The translations under genes were made by a program, and so were the position numbers. The notes beneath the pieces were generated by a model, which did not search any database, was not told the origin of the DNA, and worked only from the letters and a program-made list of their open reading frames with translations. DNA of 64,000 bases from Azorinus chamasolen. Its lineage: Eukaryota; Mollusca; Bivalvia; Cardiida; Solecurtidae. The stretch is taken from NCBI GenBank assembly GCA_963576725.1, contig OY755240.1:59334633-59398632 (forward strand). The letters run 5' to 3'. Positions 19,980-31,925 of this stretch are shown one piece after another (the stretch's first letter is position 1; each line of letters opens with the position of its first letter).

Positions 19980-22760
19980 GTATTCCGGTTTTTACCGGGT
20001 TTTCCACGGAAAACTCCGGTTATTGAAATGCTGATGTACGGCGGGCGGGCGGGCGGCTGCCAGTTTTGTCCGGACGATAACTCCTCAATAGCTCATGCCA
20101 TTGGATTGAAACTTCACACATAGAAAGATCATGATAAGAGAAAGTGACATGCACAATGTCCATAACTCTGGCTTCACTAATATTGGAAGTATGCCCCTTT
20201 GACCTTAAAAATGTGTCAGTCCATATGTGCGTCCGTCCGGTCTTGTCCGGGCTGTAACGCAGAACTCCATGGATGGATTGTGAAATCACTTAGCATAAAT
20301 GTATAGACGGTACGGCGTGTCGAATGAAAAAACCATGTCAATAGCTGAAAGGCCAAGGTCATACTTAGAGGTCAAAGGTCAAAATCATGTATATTTTAAC
20401 TGGATTAACAGATTGTGCTTGTCCGAAGCATATCTCCTACACTACTTTGGCTAGGATAACCAAATATTGTGTGTGAGTACATCTTGGGATGGCGGAGTGT
20501 CGCATACTATTTATAGGTTGATGTGACCTTGACCTTGACCTTGGGCTTCATTTACAAGAAAAACTTGTCCGGAGCATAACTCCTATACGGAATCAGCTAG
20601 GATCACCAAATATGGTGTGTGAGCTCATACTGGGATGGCGGAGTGTCACATACTATTTTAGGTCAATGTGACCTTGACGTTGAACTTTGACCTCATTTAC
20701 AAAAAACGCTTGTCCGGAGCATATCTCCTACACTATTTCAGCTAGGATCACCAAATATGGTGTGTTAGTACATCTTGGGATGGCGGAGTGTTGCATACTA
20801 TTGATAGGTCAATGTGACCTTGACCTTGTTTTTTTTTACAAAAACACTTGTCTAGAGCATACCTCCTATACGGAATCAGCTAGGATCACCAAATATGGTG
20901 TGTGAGTTCATCTTGGGTTGGCAGAGTGTCACATACTATTTTTAGGTCAATGTGACCTTGACCTTGAACTTTGACCTCATTTGCAAAAAACAATTGTCAG
21001 AAGCATATCTCCTACACTACTTCAGCTAGGATCACCAAATGTGGTGTGTGAGTACATTATGGGATGGCGGAGTGTCGCATACATTTTCTAGGTCAATGTG
21101 ACCTTGACCTTGGACTTTTTTACAAAAACACTTGTCCGGAGAATACCTCATATACGGAATCAGCTAGGAACACCAAATATGGTGTGCGAGTTAATCTTGG
21201 GTTGGCGGAGTGTCACATACTATTTTTAGGTCAATATGACCTTTACCTTAAACTTTGACCTCAGTTGCAAAAAAACTTTTCCGAAGCATACCTCCTACAC
21301 TATTTCAGCTAGGATCGCCAAATATGGTGTATGAGTACATTTTGGGATAGCTGAGTGTCGCATGCTTTTTATAGGCCATTGTGACCTTGACCTTGGGCTT
21401 TATTTACAAAAACACTTGTCCGGAGAATACCTCCTATACGGAATCAGCTAGGAACACCAAATAGGGTGTGCGAGTTCATCTTAGGATGGCGGATGTTGCA
21501 TACTATTTTAGGTCAATGTGACTTTGACCTTTGACCTCAGTTACAAAAAAGCTTGTCCTCAGCATATCTCCTACACAACTTCAGCTAAGATCACTAAATA
21601 TGGTTTGTGAGTACATCTTGGGACGACGGAGTGTCACATACTACTTATAGGTCAAGGTGACCTTGACCTTTGACCTCATTTACCAAAAAAGCTTGTCTGG
21701 AAAATGTCTACAACTATGATCACCAAATATTGTGTGTGAGTACATCTTGGGGTGGCAGAGTGTCGCATACTATTTATAGGTCAATGTGACCTTAACCTTG
21801 GGCTTTATTTACAAAAGAAATTTTGTCCGAAGCATGTACCTCCTTTACCTAATTAGCTAGGATCGCCACATATATCATGTGGGTTTGTCTTGGGATGGCG
21901 GAGTGTTGCATACTAATTTTAGGTTAATGTGACCTTGACCTCATTTACAAATAAAGGCCTGACCTGAGAATATATTCTACACTACTTTAGCTAAGATCAC
22001 CAAATATGGTGTGTTTGAATACATCTTAGGATGACAGAGTTTCGCATACTATTTATAGATCAATGTGACCTTGACCTTGGGCTTCATTTACAACAAAAAA
22101 TTGTCTTGAGCTTACCTCCTACACTGAATCAGCTAGGTTCATCAAATGTGGTGTGTGAGTTTGTCTTAGGATCACATACTAGTTATAGGTTAATGTGACC
22201 ATGACCTTGACCTTTGACCTCATTTTAAAAATGGCTTGTCCGGAGCATATCTTCTACACTACTTCATCTAGGATCACCAAATATGGTTTGTGAGTAGATC
22301 CTGGGATAGCAGTGTCGCATACTATTTAAAGATCAGTGTGACCATGACCTTGACCTTTGACTTCATTTACAAGAAAGCTTGTCATCCCTACACCGAATCA
22401 GCTAGGATCACTAAATATGGTGTATGAATTCATCTTCGGATGCTGGAATATTGCATACTTTTTTGTAGGTCATGTGGCCATGACCTTGACCTTTGACCTC
22501 AAATATGAAAAAAGATTGTCATTTAGGGTAACTTGAGTTCAAATTGTGGTCTTACTATGCAATCTTTAATTTATATTTTGCAGATGCATATTGCAGGCCT
22601 GCTTACAAAACGCATATTGTCAGTGCGTTGCTTTGGGGCATTTGTCACGTACTGTGACACAGTTCTTGTACTGGGAGTTATGCCCCTTTGAACTTAGAAA
22701 TCACCAGTTAATACTGAAGGAAACCCCGGTTTGATGTCGTGTCGACATTTCTTGTCTTCT
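19980..22760. repeat. Tandem-array element with nuclear-receptor-like half-sites
   Basis: It opens with 'ccgggttttccacggaaaac' and a (gcgg)n run, then about two units of the 'gtccgg...gataactc' type also seen at 28.1-29.3 kb. From about 20395 to 22515 there are roughly 14 monomers built on 'agctaggatcaccaaatatg', 'tgggatggcggagtgtcgca' and 'ggtcaatgtgaccttgacct'. Spacing between monomers alternates near 147 and 138 bp in the better part, so the repeat is a dimer of about 284 bp. It closes with 'aggaaaccccggtttgatgt'. The layout resembles molluscan non-autonomous elements that carry internal satellites. Confidence 0.75.
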
Positions 22761-22894
22761 TATTTATGTGTTAACTATCTATCACGTGACTACATTTATT
22801 TGAAACTATATCATGTTGCTAATGTTGCCTGCATGAGCAGGAATTATGCTTCATACTGAATAAACTATAAATAAACTTTTAAGATTCTATATAC

Positions 22895-23045
22895 TAGGTT
22901 ATAGATCTCAGACGCTACTTCAGATTGCATTTTGTCTAGATCTACACTCTTTCAAAATTTGTGATTCATGATAAGAATAAAAACAAACAATATAGAAACA
23001 CAGAATAAGGGTAAACCTTCTTTTTTCTATTAAAGAATAGTAGTT
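22895..23045 (+). repeat. Dispersed 150-bp repeat, copy 2 of 2
   Basis: Matches 17130-17280 ('aggttatagatctcagacgc', 'gtgattcatgataagaataa'), with a similar drop into 'ttttttctatta' at the right. Confidence 0.55.
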
Positions 23046-24233
23046 TCACATAACTGAATACGCTAACAACATCAGCTGATGGATTAACCTTTTGTATGTT
23101 AAAAGGATATTATAGCTACGGCTATCTCTACGATAATACATGTAATTATCATGACTTTATCCAAACTCTCTAACACCATGCCTGTATGTCCTAAACAATA
23201 CTGGAAGAAAGTACTGTTGAGAACTCAGGCAAACAAACATGTTTGGTATTGTTGTTTTTGGTTGGGTGTTTTTGTTTTGGTTTTAGGAAGGGGCGACAGC
23301 AATTACAAATGCGCTTTGTGTTAAAGGGTATGATGAAAAGTAGCTCATATTTTACCCAAATCATCGTCTTCCAAGTACTCGTGCGTAAATCATTTCAACA
23401 AACATGACATGTGCTACATGTTTCTGGAACATCCTGCTTGGCTGACACCGTTTGCCACCTTTACCATTGACAGCAGATCACTTAATGAGTCAATATAGAA
23501 TAGTCAGCCCACGTTTCATCAGCAGACGACATGCTGCAGCCAGTTTCAGGTATAAACTGGGTATCAAATGACCAAAGTATCACGATTCGTCTGAAAATTC
23601 GTACATGGCTCAACATTTAAATGAATGAGCCAACTTGTCATGTCATTGTGTGTGGATTTGAATTAGAAAAAAGGTATATTTGCACGACCCATTAGGAAAT
23701 GTGTATTACAAGTATAGGTGTAGATGACTGCTATAACAAAAGTACGTACACTGGGCATTTAGAGTTTTTGGAATGCCCTAGAATACATTCCTGGCATGTT
23801 AAGACTATGGGATGCAATCTACATACTTCATTTCTCAACCTGAAACGGGTAAAAGATGTGGTGCATAAGCGTCATTAAGAGGGTAAACGCATGATGTACG
23901 AGTATTATTAAAACAGTATGCACATGGTTCACGAGCTAAAGGTGAGGGCATCTTAATATCGTTGCCCTTCTTAATGAGGCTAGCCACCAAATTAAGTGGG
24001 AAGTGGGCGAAGCACGTGGCGCACGAACATTCTTCAAATAGTAAAGCATGAGAATTCTTAAAATGATTAAGCACGTGGCGCATGAACATTCTAAAAACAG
24101 TAAAGCATGTGTTGCACCAGATGAAAATGGAGGGGGCAATCTTAATAAATTTGCCTTTCTAAATGATGCACGTGGCACCCTAACCCTTGCGCCCGTGTAT
24201 CATTTAGAAGGGCTAAATTATTAAAGCCCCCCC
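23046..24233. other. Unassigned DNA with a short tandem duplication
   Basis: Between about 24010 and 24115 a 58-bp unit ('gcacgtggcgcacgaacatt', 'cagtaaagcatg') is present nearly twice. The small frames on the minus strand here follow that duplication. The rest is unrecognised. Confidence 0.45.
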
Positions 24234-24256
24234 CCACACACACACACACACACACT
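24234..24256. repeat. (CA)n microsatellite after a C run
   Basis: A run of C followed by about ten CA units. Similar C-run/CA-run junctions occur at 38378-38414 and 44461-44494. Confidence 0.8.
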
Positions 24257-24507
24257 TTAACACTACTAGCCTCTTCTCCAAAAGGTTAGTGGAGTGTAAA
24301 ACAGTGGTGCTTGGTGTCTTTTCTGGATCTAAACTGTTTATTAACAGGCTCGCCCATTGCAGCTAGATTTTAAAATGTTATGAAATACCATTCGCTGTTT
24401 AGGAAAGTCCGGCAGTTTATTATGCAAGAAATGTAAACAATGATCACATTAAGAGGAACCTGCCTTAAGAAACCAAAAAGATGCATATTTATGGGCCTGT
24501 ACGACAG

Positions 24508-24585
24508 ATGGTAGCTCAATGCAGGTCAAAAGTAATGCAGAATAAGGAGTTTTGCCCTGCATTAAGCAGCCACCTACTTTGTAAG
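24508..24585. mobile_element. Core of a pogo-like G1 MITE
   Basis: 'ggtagctcaatgcaggtcaa' opposite 'ttgccctgcattaagcagcc' forms the G1 hairpin with one arm shortened. No ends remain. Confidence 0.5.
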
Positions 24586-24659
24586 ACTCCTATCTTCAAT
24601 AAATAAATGTCCACTTAAGACAGATTATATTCTATAAACATAACCAAAGGTACATATTC

Positions 24660-26760
24660 TACATATTTTTGGCCGGATTGCTCGCAATCCAGGCTTATAG
24701 ATTGGCGAATGCCGTCCGTCCCTCCGTCTGTCCGTCCGTCCGGCCGTCCGTCCGGTTGACCTTTTTGTTTGAGTTAGTTATAGCCAAAGTATAATACCTA
24801 CAGTAACCAAACTTGGCATGTGGGTTCAGAATGAGGGTCCCATTACATGTCATAGGTTAGCAGGTTACTATGACCCCTTTTTGACCTAGTTTTTACGCTT
24901 CATTGACTTAGAGAATTTTCAGGTTTACCTTTTTGTTTGTGTTAGTTATAGCCAAAGTATAACACCTACAGTAACCAAACTTGGCATGTGGGTTCATAAT
25001 GAGGGTCACATTACATGTCATAGGTTAGTAGGTTACTATGTCCCTTTTTTGACCTAGTTTTTACGCTTCATTGACTTAGAGAATTTCCAGGTTGACCTTT
25101 TTGTTTCCGATCGATAACTAATAAATGACCTGGCTTAGAATCTTCAAACTTGCTGTGGTGGTTGGTCATGACAATTGGATGATCCCTGTTGTTTTTAGGT
25201 CACTAGGTCAAAGGTCAAGGTCACAATGACCTTAAATGGTGAAATAGTTTCCGATCAATAACTGCTCAAGGGTTTGGCTTGGGATCTTCAAACTTGCTGT
25301 GATGGTTCGTCATGACCACTAGATGACCCCTATAGTTTTTTAGGTCAAAGGTCAAGGTCACCATGACCTTAACTAGTAAAATGTTTTTTTATCAATAACT
25401 GCTCAAGGGTTTGGCTTAGGATCTTCAAATTTGCTGTGGTGGTTGGTCATGACAACTAGATGAACCCTCTTGTTTTTAGGTCACTAGGTCAAAGGTCAAG
25501 GTCACCATGACCTTAACTAGTGAAATGGTTTCCAATCAATAACTGCTCAAGGGTTTGGCTTAGGATCTTCAAACTTGCTGTGGTGGTTGGTCATGACCAC
25601 TAGATGACCCCTAATGTTTTTGAGGTCACCAGGGCAAAGGCCAAGGTCACCATAACCTTAACTGGTGAAATGGTTTCCGATCAATAACTGCTCAAGGGTT
25701 TGGCCTAGAATCTTCAAACTTGCTGTGGTAGTTCATCATGACCACTGGATGACTCCTATTGTTTTTGAGGTCACTAGGTCAAAGGTCAAGGTCACCATGA
25801 CCGTAACTGGTAAAAGTGTTTCTGATCAATAACTGCTCAAGGGTTTGGCTTAGGATCTTCAAATTTGTTGTGGTGGTTGGTCATGACAACTAGATGAGCC
25901 CTCTTGTTTTTGAGGTCACTAGGTCTAAAGTCAAGGTCACCATGACCTTAACTGGTGAAATGGTTTCCAGTCAATAACTGCTCAAGGGTTTGGCTTAGGA
26001 TCTTCAAACTTGCTGTGGTGGTTTGTCATGACCACTAGATGACCCGTAATGTGTTTAAGGTCACTAGGTCAAAGGTCAAGGTCATCATGATATTAACAGG
26101 TGAAATGGTTTCTTCCAATCAATAACTGCTCAAGGGTTTGGCTTAGGATCTTCAAACTTACTGTGGTGGTTGGTCATGACAACTAGATGACCCCTATTGG
26201 TTTTGAGGTCACAAGGTCAAAGATTAAGGTCACCATGACATGACCTTAACTGATGAAATGGTTTCCGATTAATAACTGCTCAGTGGTTTGGTTGGGGATC
26301 TTCAAACTTGCTGTGGTGGTTGGTCGTAACCACTAGATGACCCCTATAGTTGTTGAGGTCACTAGGTCAAAGGTCAAGGTCACCATTACCTTAACTTGTG
26401 AAATGTTTTCAGATCAATAAATGATTAGTTGTTTGGCTTAGGATCGTCAAAGTTGCTGTGGTGATTAGTCATGACCAGTAGATGACCTCTATAGTTGAGG
26501 TCACTAGATCAAAGGTCAGGGGGTCTGGGGGTATACATGCTTTACAAATATATCTTGTTTTTTATGCTTCAATGAATTTCTAGATTGACCTTTTGAACAT
26601 GCGGAGTCATGATGAGGACCTCATTATATGCAATTGGAATATGTTTAACTATTTATTATGCCTTCAGCATCTGCTGATGCAGAAATGTATAATGATTGAC
26701 TGTTCATCTATATCACTTTAATCGGCAATCCGGCCATACCGACATTGGCGGTTTCTTGTT
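24660..26760. repeat. Tandem-array element with dense AGGTCA half-sites
   Basis: Flanks are inverted: 'ggccggattgctcgcaatcc' at 24671 and 'cggcaatccggccat' near 26732. After a (gtcc)n run come two 163-bp units ('caaacttggcatgtgggttc'), then about ten monomers of 137-150 bp, most near 145, from about 25100 to 26530. Each monomer carries 'ataactgctcaagggtttgg', 'cttcaaacttgctgtggtgg' and 'aggtcaaaggtcaaggtcac'. No coding sequence. It probably is a non-autonomous transposon with an internal satellite. Confidence 0.75.
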
Positions 26761-27304
26761 CATCAGGTAAACATTTCAGGGGATACTTGATCCTTACACA
26801 GTAGGAACATATCTATATAAATTCATTAAAGCACGCAGAGCAGACCCTGATCAGACGGCTCCTTACTGAAGCCATTGATATGGGTCTTCTCTGTTTTGCA
26901 AAGGCGTGAAAAGCGTTTATATAAAGAAAAACATAAATCATTTATCTAATTATAATTTTGAAACACTGAACTTTGTAATGCTTAGAATTTTGAAAAAGAA
27001 GGCCATTGTGATATTGATCTTATACATCAGAAGAAATCAGTTCTTCTTCAAGAGTAATTTATGAAAAGTGATAGATGCTTTAATAGTACTTGCCAACTCA
27101 TCGCCACATTTCCGTTTCTCTTAATTGGAAAGACAAAGTAAATATGTCTCTCGAACAAAGTTAGACGACGGTCTGACACATGAACGCAGAAAGAGACGCA
27201 CAGACGCACGAAATTACACTCAATCGACAAAGCGGTGACCGCATCGATCTGACTGCAAGCGGACTAGAAAACACTTCAATACACTATTCCTAGATTCCCC
27301 TTTT
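26761..27304. other. T1 MITE remnant and unassigned DNA
   Basis: 26830-26925 holds a T1 hairpin remnant ('cctgatcagacggctcctta', then 'tgggtcttctctgttttgc'). The remainder has no recognised feature. Confidence 0.5.
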
Positions 27305-27925
27305 TTATAGTATTACAAACAACAACAGGAAAACAGAAACCCATCAACAATCAACAATGAAAATAACAATGCACATTATGTGTTGAAATATTTAGCCGGC
27401 ATTCAATAAAATAAACACTATGGACTTAAACTACAGCAATGGTACACATTGCCTTTAGGTACCATCTGACCTACTTACTTAAGTTTGGTGGATGTTTCGG
27501 GCATACTGGTTACGTAGTGTGCTCTTCGAAACTTGACTTGTGAAATGGCTGATCCGGCAAGGCAACACGTAGCGTTCCGCCAGACAGTCCAAGCTTTCTT
27601 GAAATCACGTTCGTCGAAAAAGGCTCGCAAAACAACACAATAGCAGCAAATCCAAAACATATCGTAATGATAATCACTATCCTTTTTCTGACACACTTCA
27701 TGTTTTATTTTTCAAACACGTTTATCAAAATAATACACAGCTACACTCCGGAATCCCAACAATAACTAACATTGCATAACGATTTAGTTTGCAGTTACCA
27801 CACGAATTAGCGTGTGTTACTACTTTACCTCTATTCGCATAAGTACGCTGTGAAATGGAATGCGGCCTGTGCAGTAGGCATTGTGTGTCGCATTGATGGC
27901 TGGATAAACCGGTATCTGAGGTAAA
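27305..27925 (-). repeat. Duplicated exon block, copy 2
   Basis: Aligns with 2030-2672 in the same orientation, including the non-coding flanks ('gtattacaaacaacaacagg', 'ttaccacacgaatta', 'tacgctgtgaaatgg'). It is more diverged from copy 1 than copy 1 is from the fragment at 8258-9058. Confidence 0.65.
27479..27701 (-). pseudogene. Second copy of the membrane-protein exon, with a stop
   Basis: From Met at 27701: a basic start 'MKCVRKR', membrane segment 'IVIIITICFGFAAIVLF', then 'LPDQPFHKSSFEEHTT' identical over 16 residues to the copy at 2197-2416. The next codon is TAA where copy 1 has TTA (Leu of LPICP), one base change. Past the stop the frame continues 'PVCPKHPPNL' to a conserved donor (GTAAGTAGG, G at 27478). 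The donor, the phase and the coding remainder are kept, so the stop may be recent. It could be read as a pseudogene or as a base-call difference. Confidence 0.5.
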
Positions 27926-28084
27926 ACCAATTTTAATTCTGGCACTAATCCTTAAACAAATGCGAAGCATGTACATTTGGTCATTTTTACATGTACCTGT
28001 ATTGTTTTAGTCTAATTACGTCAGTGAATTTAACGTTTCAGTCAAATGAATAACATAATTATGTCTCCCCCCATATTTATATGG

Positions 28085-28111
28085 GGAAGACATATTGTTT
28101 TCGTGAGAGTT

Positions 28112-28145
<34 letters not shown>

Positions 28146-29350
28146 CCGTCTGTCTGTCTGTCTGTCCGTCACACTTTTTGTCCGGACGATAACTTCAATA
28201 TGCCTGATGCCAGTTGATTGAAACTTCATATATGGAAAGAGCATAATGAGAGGAAGTGTCATGCACAAGGTCCATAACTCTGGCTTCACTAATATAGGAG
28301 TTATTGCCCCTTGTAAAAACAAATCATACTTTTTTTGTCCGGACGATAACTCCTATATGGCTCATGCCATTTGATTGAAACTTCATATATGGAAAGATCA
28401 TGACGAGAGAAAGTGTCATGCACAAGGTCCATAACTCTGGCTTCACTAATATTGGAGTTATTGCCCTTTGTAAAAAATATCACAATTTTTTGTCCGAACA
28501 ATAACTTCAATATGCCTGATGCCAGTTGATTGAAACTTCATATATGGAAAGAACATAATGAGAGAAAGTGTCATGCACAAGGTACATAACTCTGGCTTCA
28601 CTAATATGGGAGTTATTGCCCTTTGTAAAAAAATCACACTTTTTTGTCCGGAAGATAACTTCTATATTGCTCATGCCATTGGATTGAAACTTCATATCTG
28701 GAAAGATCATAACGAGAGGAAGTGTCATGCACAAGGTCCATAACTCTGGCTTCACTAATATGGGAGTTATTGCCCTTTGTAAAAAAAATCACAATTTTTT
28801 GTCCTGATGATAACTACTATGTGACATATTCCATTGGAGTGAAACTTCATATATGGAAAGATCATGATAAGAGAAAGTGTCATGCATAAGATCCTTAACT
28901 CGATCTTCAATAAATTGAGAGTTATTGCCCCTTGTACATTTGTTTAATGCTTTCTTGTCCGGACGATAACTCCTACATGGCTCTTGCCATCGTATTGAAA
29001 CTTCATACATGGAAAGAGCATGATGAGAGAAAGTGTCATGAACAAGGGCCATAACTCTGGCTTCAATACTTTGGGAGTTATTGCCCTTTGTTACATTTTT
29101 TGGCCGATCAATAACTCCTGATCGACTAATGCTATTGGAATGACATTTTTTTGAAAGAGCATGATGAAAGTAAGTGTCATGCACAAGGGCCATAAATCTG
29201 GTATCAGTATTTTTGGAGTTATTAGCTGTTATCATTTTCTTCTTGAAAAATGTGGTGTGGAAAGCGCATAATGAGGGGAAGTATCATTCATCAAGACCAT
29301 AACATTTTTAGTGATTTCCCTTTACATATTGTTTTTATTAGAGGGGAGAC
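28085..29350. repeat. Tandem-array element, about 7 units of 155 bp
   Basis: It follows an inverted 'atgtctccccccat' / 'atggggaagacat' and a (tctg)n run with 'gtccgtctg'. Units start 'ttgtccggacgataactcct' near 28179, 28338, 28489, 28645, 28800, 28959 and 29101, and contain 'gattgaaacttcatatatgg' and 'aaggtccataactctggctt'. The right edge has 'agaggggagacatccg', echoing the left end. The minus-strand peptides here are read from the repeated unit. 29351-29828 is unassigned apart from a similar 'ggagacatac' / 'cggtccgataacc' fragment at 29520-29590. Confidence 0.75.
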
Positions 29351-29828
29351 ATCCGTTTTTGTGACAAAAACCTCTAGTTATTGCCGATTTCGTGATGTAT
29401 ATGCTTCGCAAATCGCTCTAAAGGTGACGCGCATTCAACTTATAATGCCAAAGTAATATTTATGCATGGTATTATTATGTCTCCATACTTTTAAAGTTCT
29501 AGCGTGATTTTGCCCCTACAAGGTTGGAGACATACAGTTTTGCTCTTGTCCGTATATTCGTTCGTACGTTTGTACGGTCCGATAACCTTGTGTGTCCAAA
29601 ATCATCATACACAAATGGGATATTTTACTTCAAACTTTCACAAATGAACAACGTTGATGTAAAGGTTGCCGAAACAAGGGAGATTTTAAGTTTGCAACTA
29701 TCAATTTTACAAGAGTTGTGATACTTTTTAAATGTTACACATGCGTTTGAAAAACCTTGTATGTCCAAATCCTCAGATACTACACAAAGCATTTCGTTTA
29801 CACCATTCTCTCATATTGACGACCTTTG

Positions 29829-30013
29829 ACGACTCTGTAAAAGTCACTTTGTGAAACCATTGTGATTATCAGAGCATTTTCTCCTATAGGAACAAATGCT
29901 CTATTTATTACCATGATTTCAAACTACAAATTTCTAAATTTTCCTTTTCTCTAGTTAATGCTCCTTTTTGGTAGATTCATTCAAAGAGGTTGTATCTAAA
30001 ATAGCCTATGGGG
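29829..30013. mobile_element. TTAA MITE family T2, ends lost
   Basis: The hairpin is 'aaaccattgtgattatcaga' with apex 'tctcctataggaac' and the opposite arm 'aatgctctatttattac'. The right half 'ttcaaagaggttgtatctaa' matches 30448-30675. Neither end shows a clear TTAA. 30014-30447 holds nothing recognised. Confidence 0.6.
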
Positions 30014-30447
30014 CAAGGGATGAAACTTTCACACATAAACAACATCGGTTTGTAATTCGCCGTCTTATCAAGACCCAAGCTATTTGTCACATTGATTTGA
30101 TGAAAAGCGGAAATAATATGATTGATTATTGAAGCCAACGACAATTCTTTACAGACGGATTTATCTGGCATGGAAAGACATAATCCTATGGCATTGCAAG
30201 ATTGCATGACTCCTTTTTAAAAGTTATTGTAAATATTAATAGTTATGTTTAAAACGTGATTAGACAAGTGATATTAATTTTGTATAGCAGTTTCATCGTC
30301 TGCATCGTTTTGAAACTCGAGTTTGACAAACTTCCATGTTTATGTTGTTATCCTGTTGTTGCTCGTTATACTATAGATAGGGGAAGTATATGCTGACGTG
30401 TTCAACCCATATATAAGTAAGGTCTTAAGGTGATGTTAAACAGCATA

Positions 30448-30675
30448 TTAACACATTATCCCCTAGTGACGCATTTTTTCGCATCTATAAGAGTCACTTT
30501 ATGAAACCATTGTGATAAATAGAGCATCTACTTCTATAGGAGCAAATGCTCTATTTATCACAATGGTTTCAAACTACAAAATTCTAAATTTTTCCTTTCC
30601 TTTAGTTAATGCTCCTTTTCGGTAGATACATTCAAAGAGGTTGGGTCTAAAATAGCCTAGGAGAGAATTAGTTAA
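30448..30675. mobile_element. TTAA MITE family T2
   Basis: Starts TTAACACATTATCCCC and ends near GAATTAGTTAA. The hairpin arms 'ccattgtgataaatagagca' and 'tgctctatttatcacaatgg' are perfect complements around 'tctacttctataggagcaaa'. Confidence 0.7.
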
Positions 30676-30789
30676 AATGCATGTTAAAATGTCTACTCTT
30701 TCTCTTCAGATGACAAACAGTACATACTCCAATAAAAAGTGGCTCATATCTGGATCTGCACTGTTTTGAAAATGCCAGTAAATATATGT

Positions 30790-30900
30790 CTCGCATACAA
30801 AGGGTAAATGGAAAGGTGGTAAAGACAAACAGGAAAACACACACACACAAAACTCAACCACCACCAAAACACCGACAAAAAGGAAGTAACACACATACAC

Positions 30901-30955
<55 letters not shown>

Positions 30956-31200
30956 ACACACATGCACGCACGCAAACACGCACACGAAAATAACATTATA
31001 AACATGAACAAACGCACAAGTACAAATACGCAAAGACACCAAACAAACATAAAAGCAAGAGTGGCAGAGAAAGTACCGTATTGGAACGATCAGTGGCAAA
31101 ACTACCACTGGAGGTTTAAACCGGTTCACAGAGGTTTTAACCGCACACTTATCGCAGAGTCACCCTAGCTTAACACACGGTATAAATACAGGTATCCAAT
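30790..31200 (+). repeat. TG-rich variant of repeat R with (CA)n expansion
   Basis: It contains the R landmarks 'taccgtattggaacgatcag' and 'ggtttaaaccggttcac', preceded by a (CA)n run of about 25 units at 30898-30960. It pairs with the variant at 1078-1380 in opposite orientation. Minus-strand CVCV frames reflect the CA run. 31201-31506 is unassigned. Confidence 0.5.
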
Positions 31201-31506
31201 TTCAGAGTTAAACTTTTTTATCGTATATATGTAAGAATTGCCGTCTGCCGTTTACTATTTATTTCTTTTTAGCTCGTTGCATGCTAAGTGATTCTATTGT
31301 CTGCTAAATTGTCCTCTACTGATCATTTGCTGTCTGCAGTAGTTTCAAAACTGTTTATTTTTTTCTGACGTTTTGTTTGCAAATAAGAGTTTGTAGTACT
31401 GTATTTTTTTTTATTTATGGGACAATCCATTTTTCCATAACCTGAATCGACAGTAGTTTTTACATGAACTGTCATCTGCTGCTTTTTTATTTTTTAAATA
31501 TCTGTA

Positions 31507-31590
31507 TCCATGCTTATAAAGCTTTTTAGTTGAGTCCGAGTTCGTTCTCAAGCTTTTGATTGGTCAGATTTGAACTTTGACTCATAATTT
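31507..31590. mobile_element. Half of fold-back element F1
   Basis: 'tgcttataaagctttttagt' through 'tcaagcttttgattggtcag' is one arm of the F1 palindrome seen complete at 34749-34912. Confidence 0.6.
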
Positions 31591-31630
31591 ATATATTTGA
31601 CGACCAAGGGAATCCGGATATAGCTATAGG

Positions 31631-31740
31631 TTAACATTTTACTCCATAAATACGCCTTTCTACGCCTTTGCAAACAGAGCAGACCCAGATCAGACGGCTC
31701 CTATAAGAGTCGTCGTATTAGAACTTTGTTTGCCTATGAT
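31631..31740. mobile_element. T1 MITE, left part
   Basis: TTAACATTTTACTCC, 'gcctttgcaaacagagcag' and hairpin 'cagatcagacggctcctata' / 'agagtcgtcgtattag'. The right end is missing or replaced by the next element. Confidence 0.6.
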
Positions 31741-31777
31741 ATATATTGATATGCTTCGACTTTCATGTGTCCATGTA

Positions 31778-31925
31778 CAGTAAAATCCCTCTAAACCGGA
31801 ATTCTATTAGAGAAGAATTTAGATACTTTTCGGCAGGTGGCTGCTTAATGCAGGATGAAAGTCATGCAGACAACTCCTAGAGGAGGAGCTTTCTGCATGA
31901 CTTTCACCCTGCATTAAGCACGAAT
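31778..31925. mobile_element. Pogo-like G1 MITE, left end and hairpin
   Basis: Starts CAGTAAAATCCCTCTAAACC after TA. Hairpin 'ggtggctgcttaatgcagga' with apex 'caactcctagaggaggag'; the arm ends 'accctgcattaagcac'. The right end is lost. 31926-32299 is unassigned; it contains several 'acgtc' motifs near 32100-32210. Confidence 0.65.

Noticed and set aside
20020..29235. Small frames across the tandem-array elements
   Set aside because: They follow the monomers, change frame between units and carry no domain.
30706..31129. Cys/Val-rich frames, also at 1121-1378
   Set aside because: They are read from TG/CA runs within the repeat R variant and share no domain.
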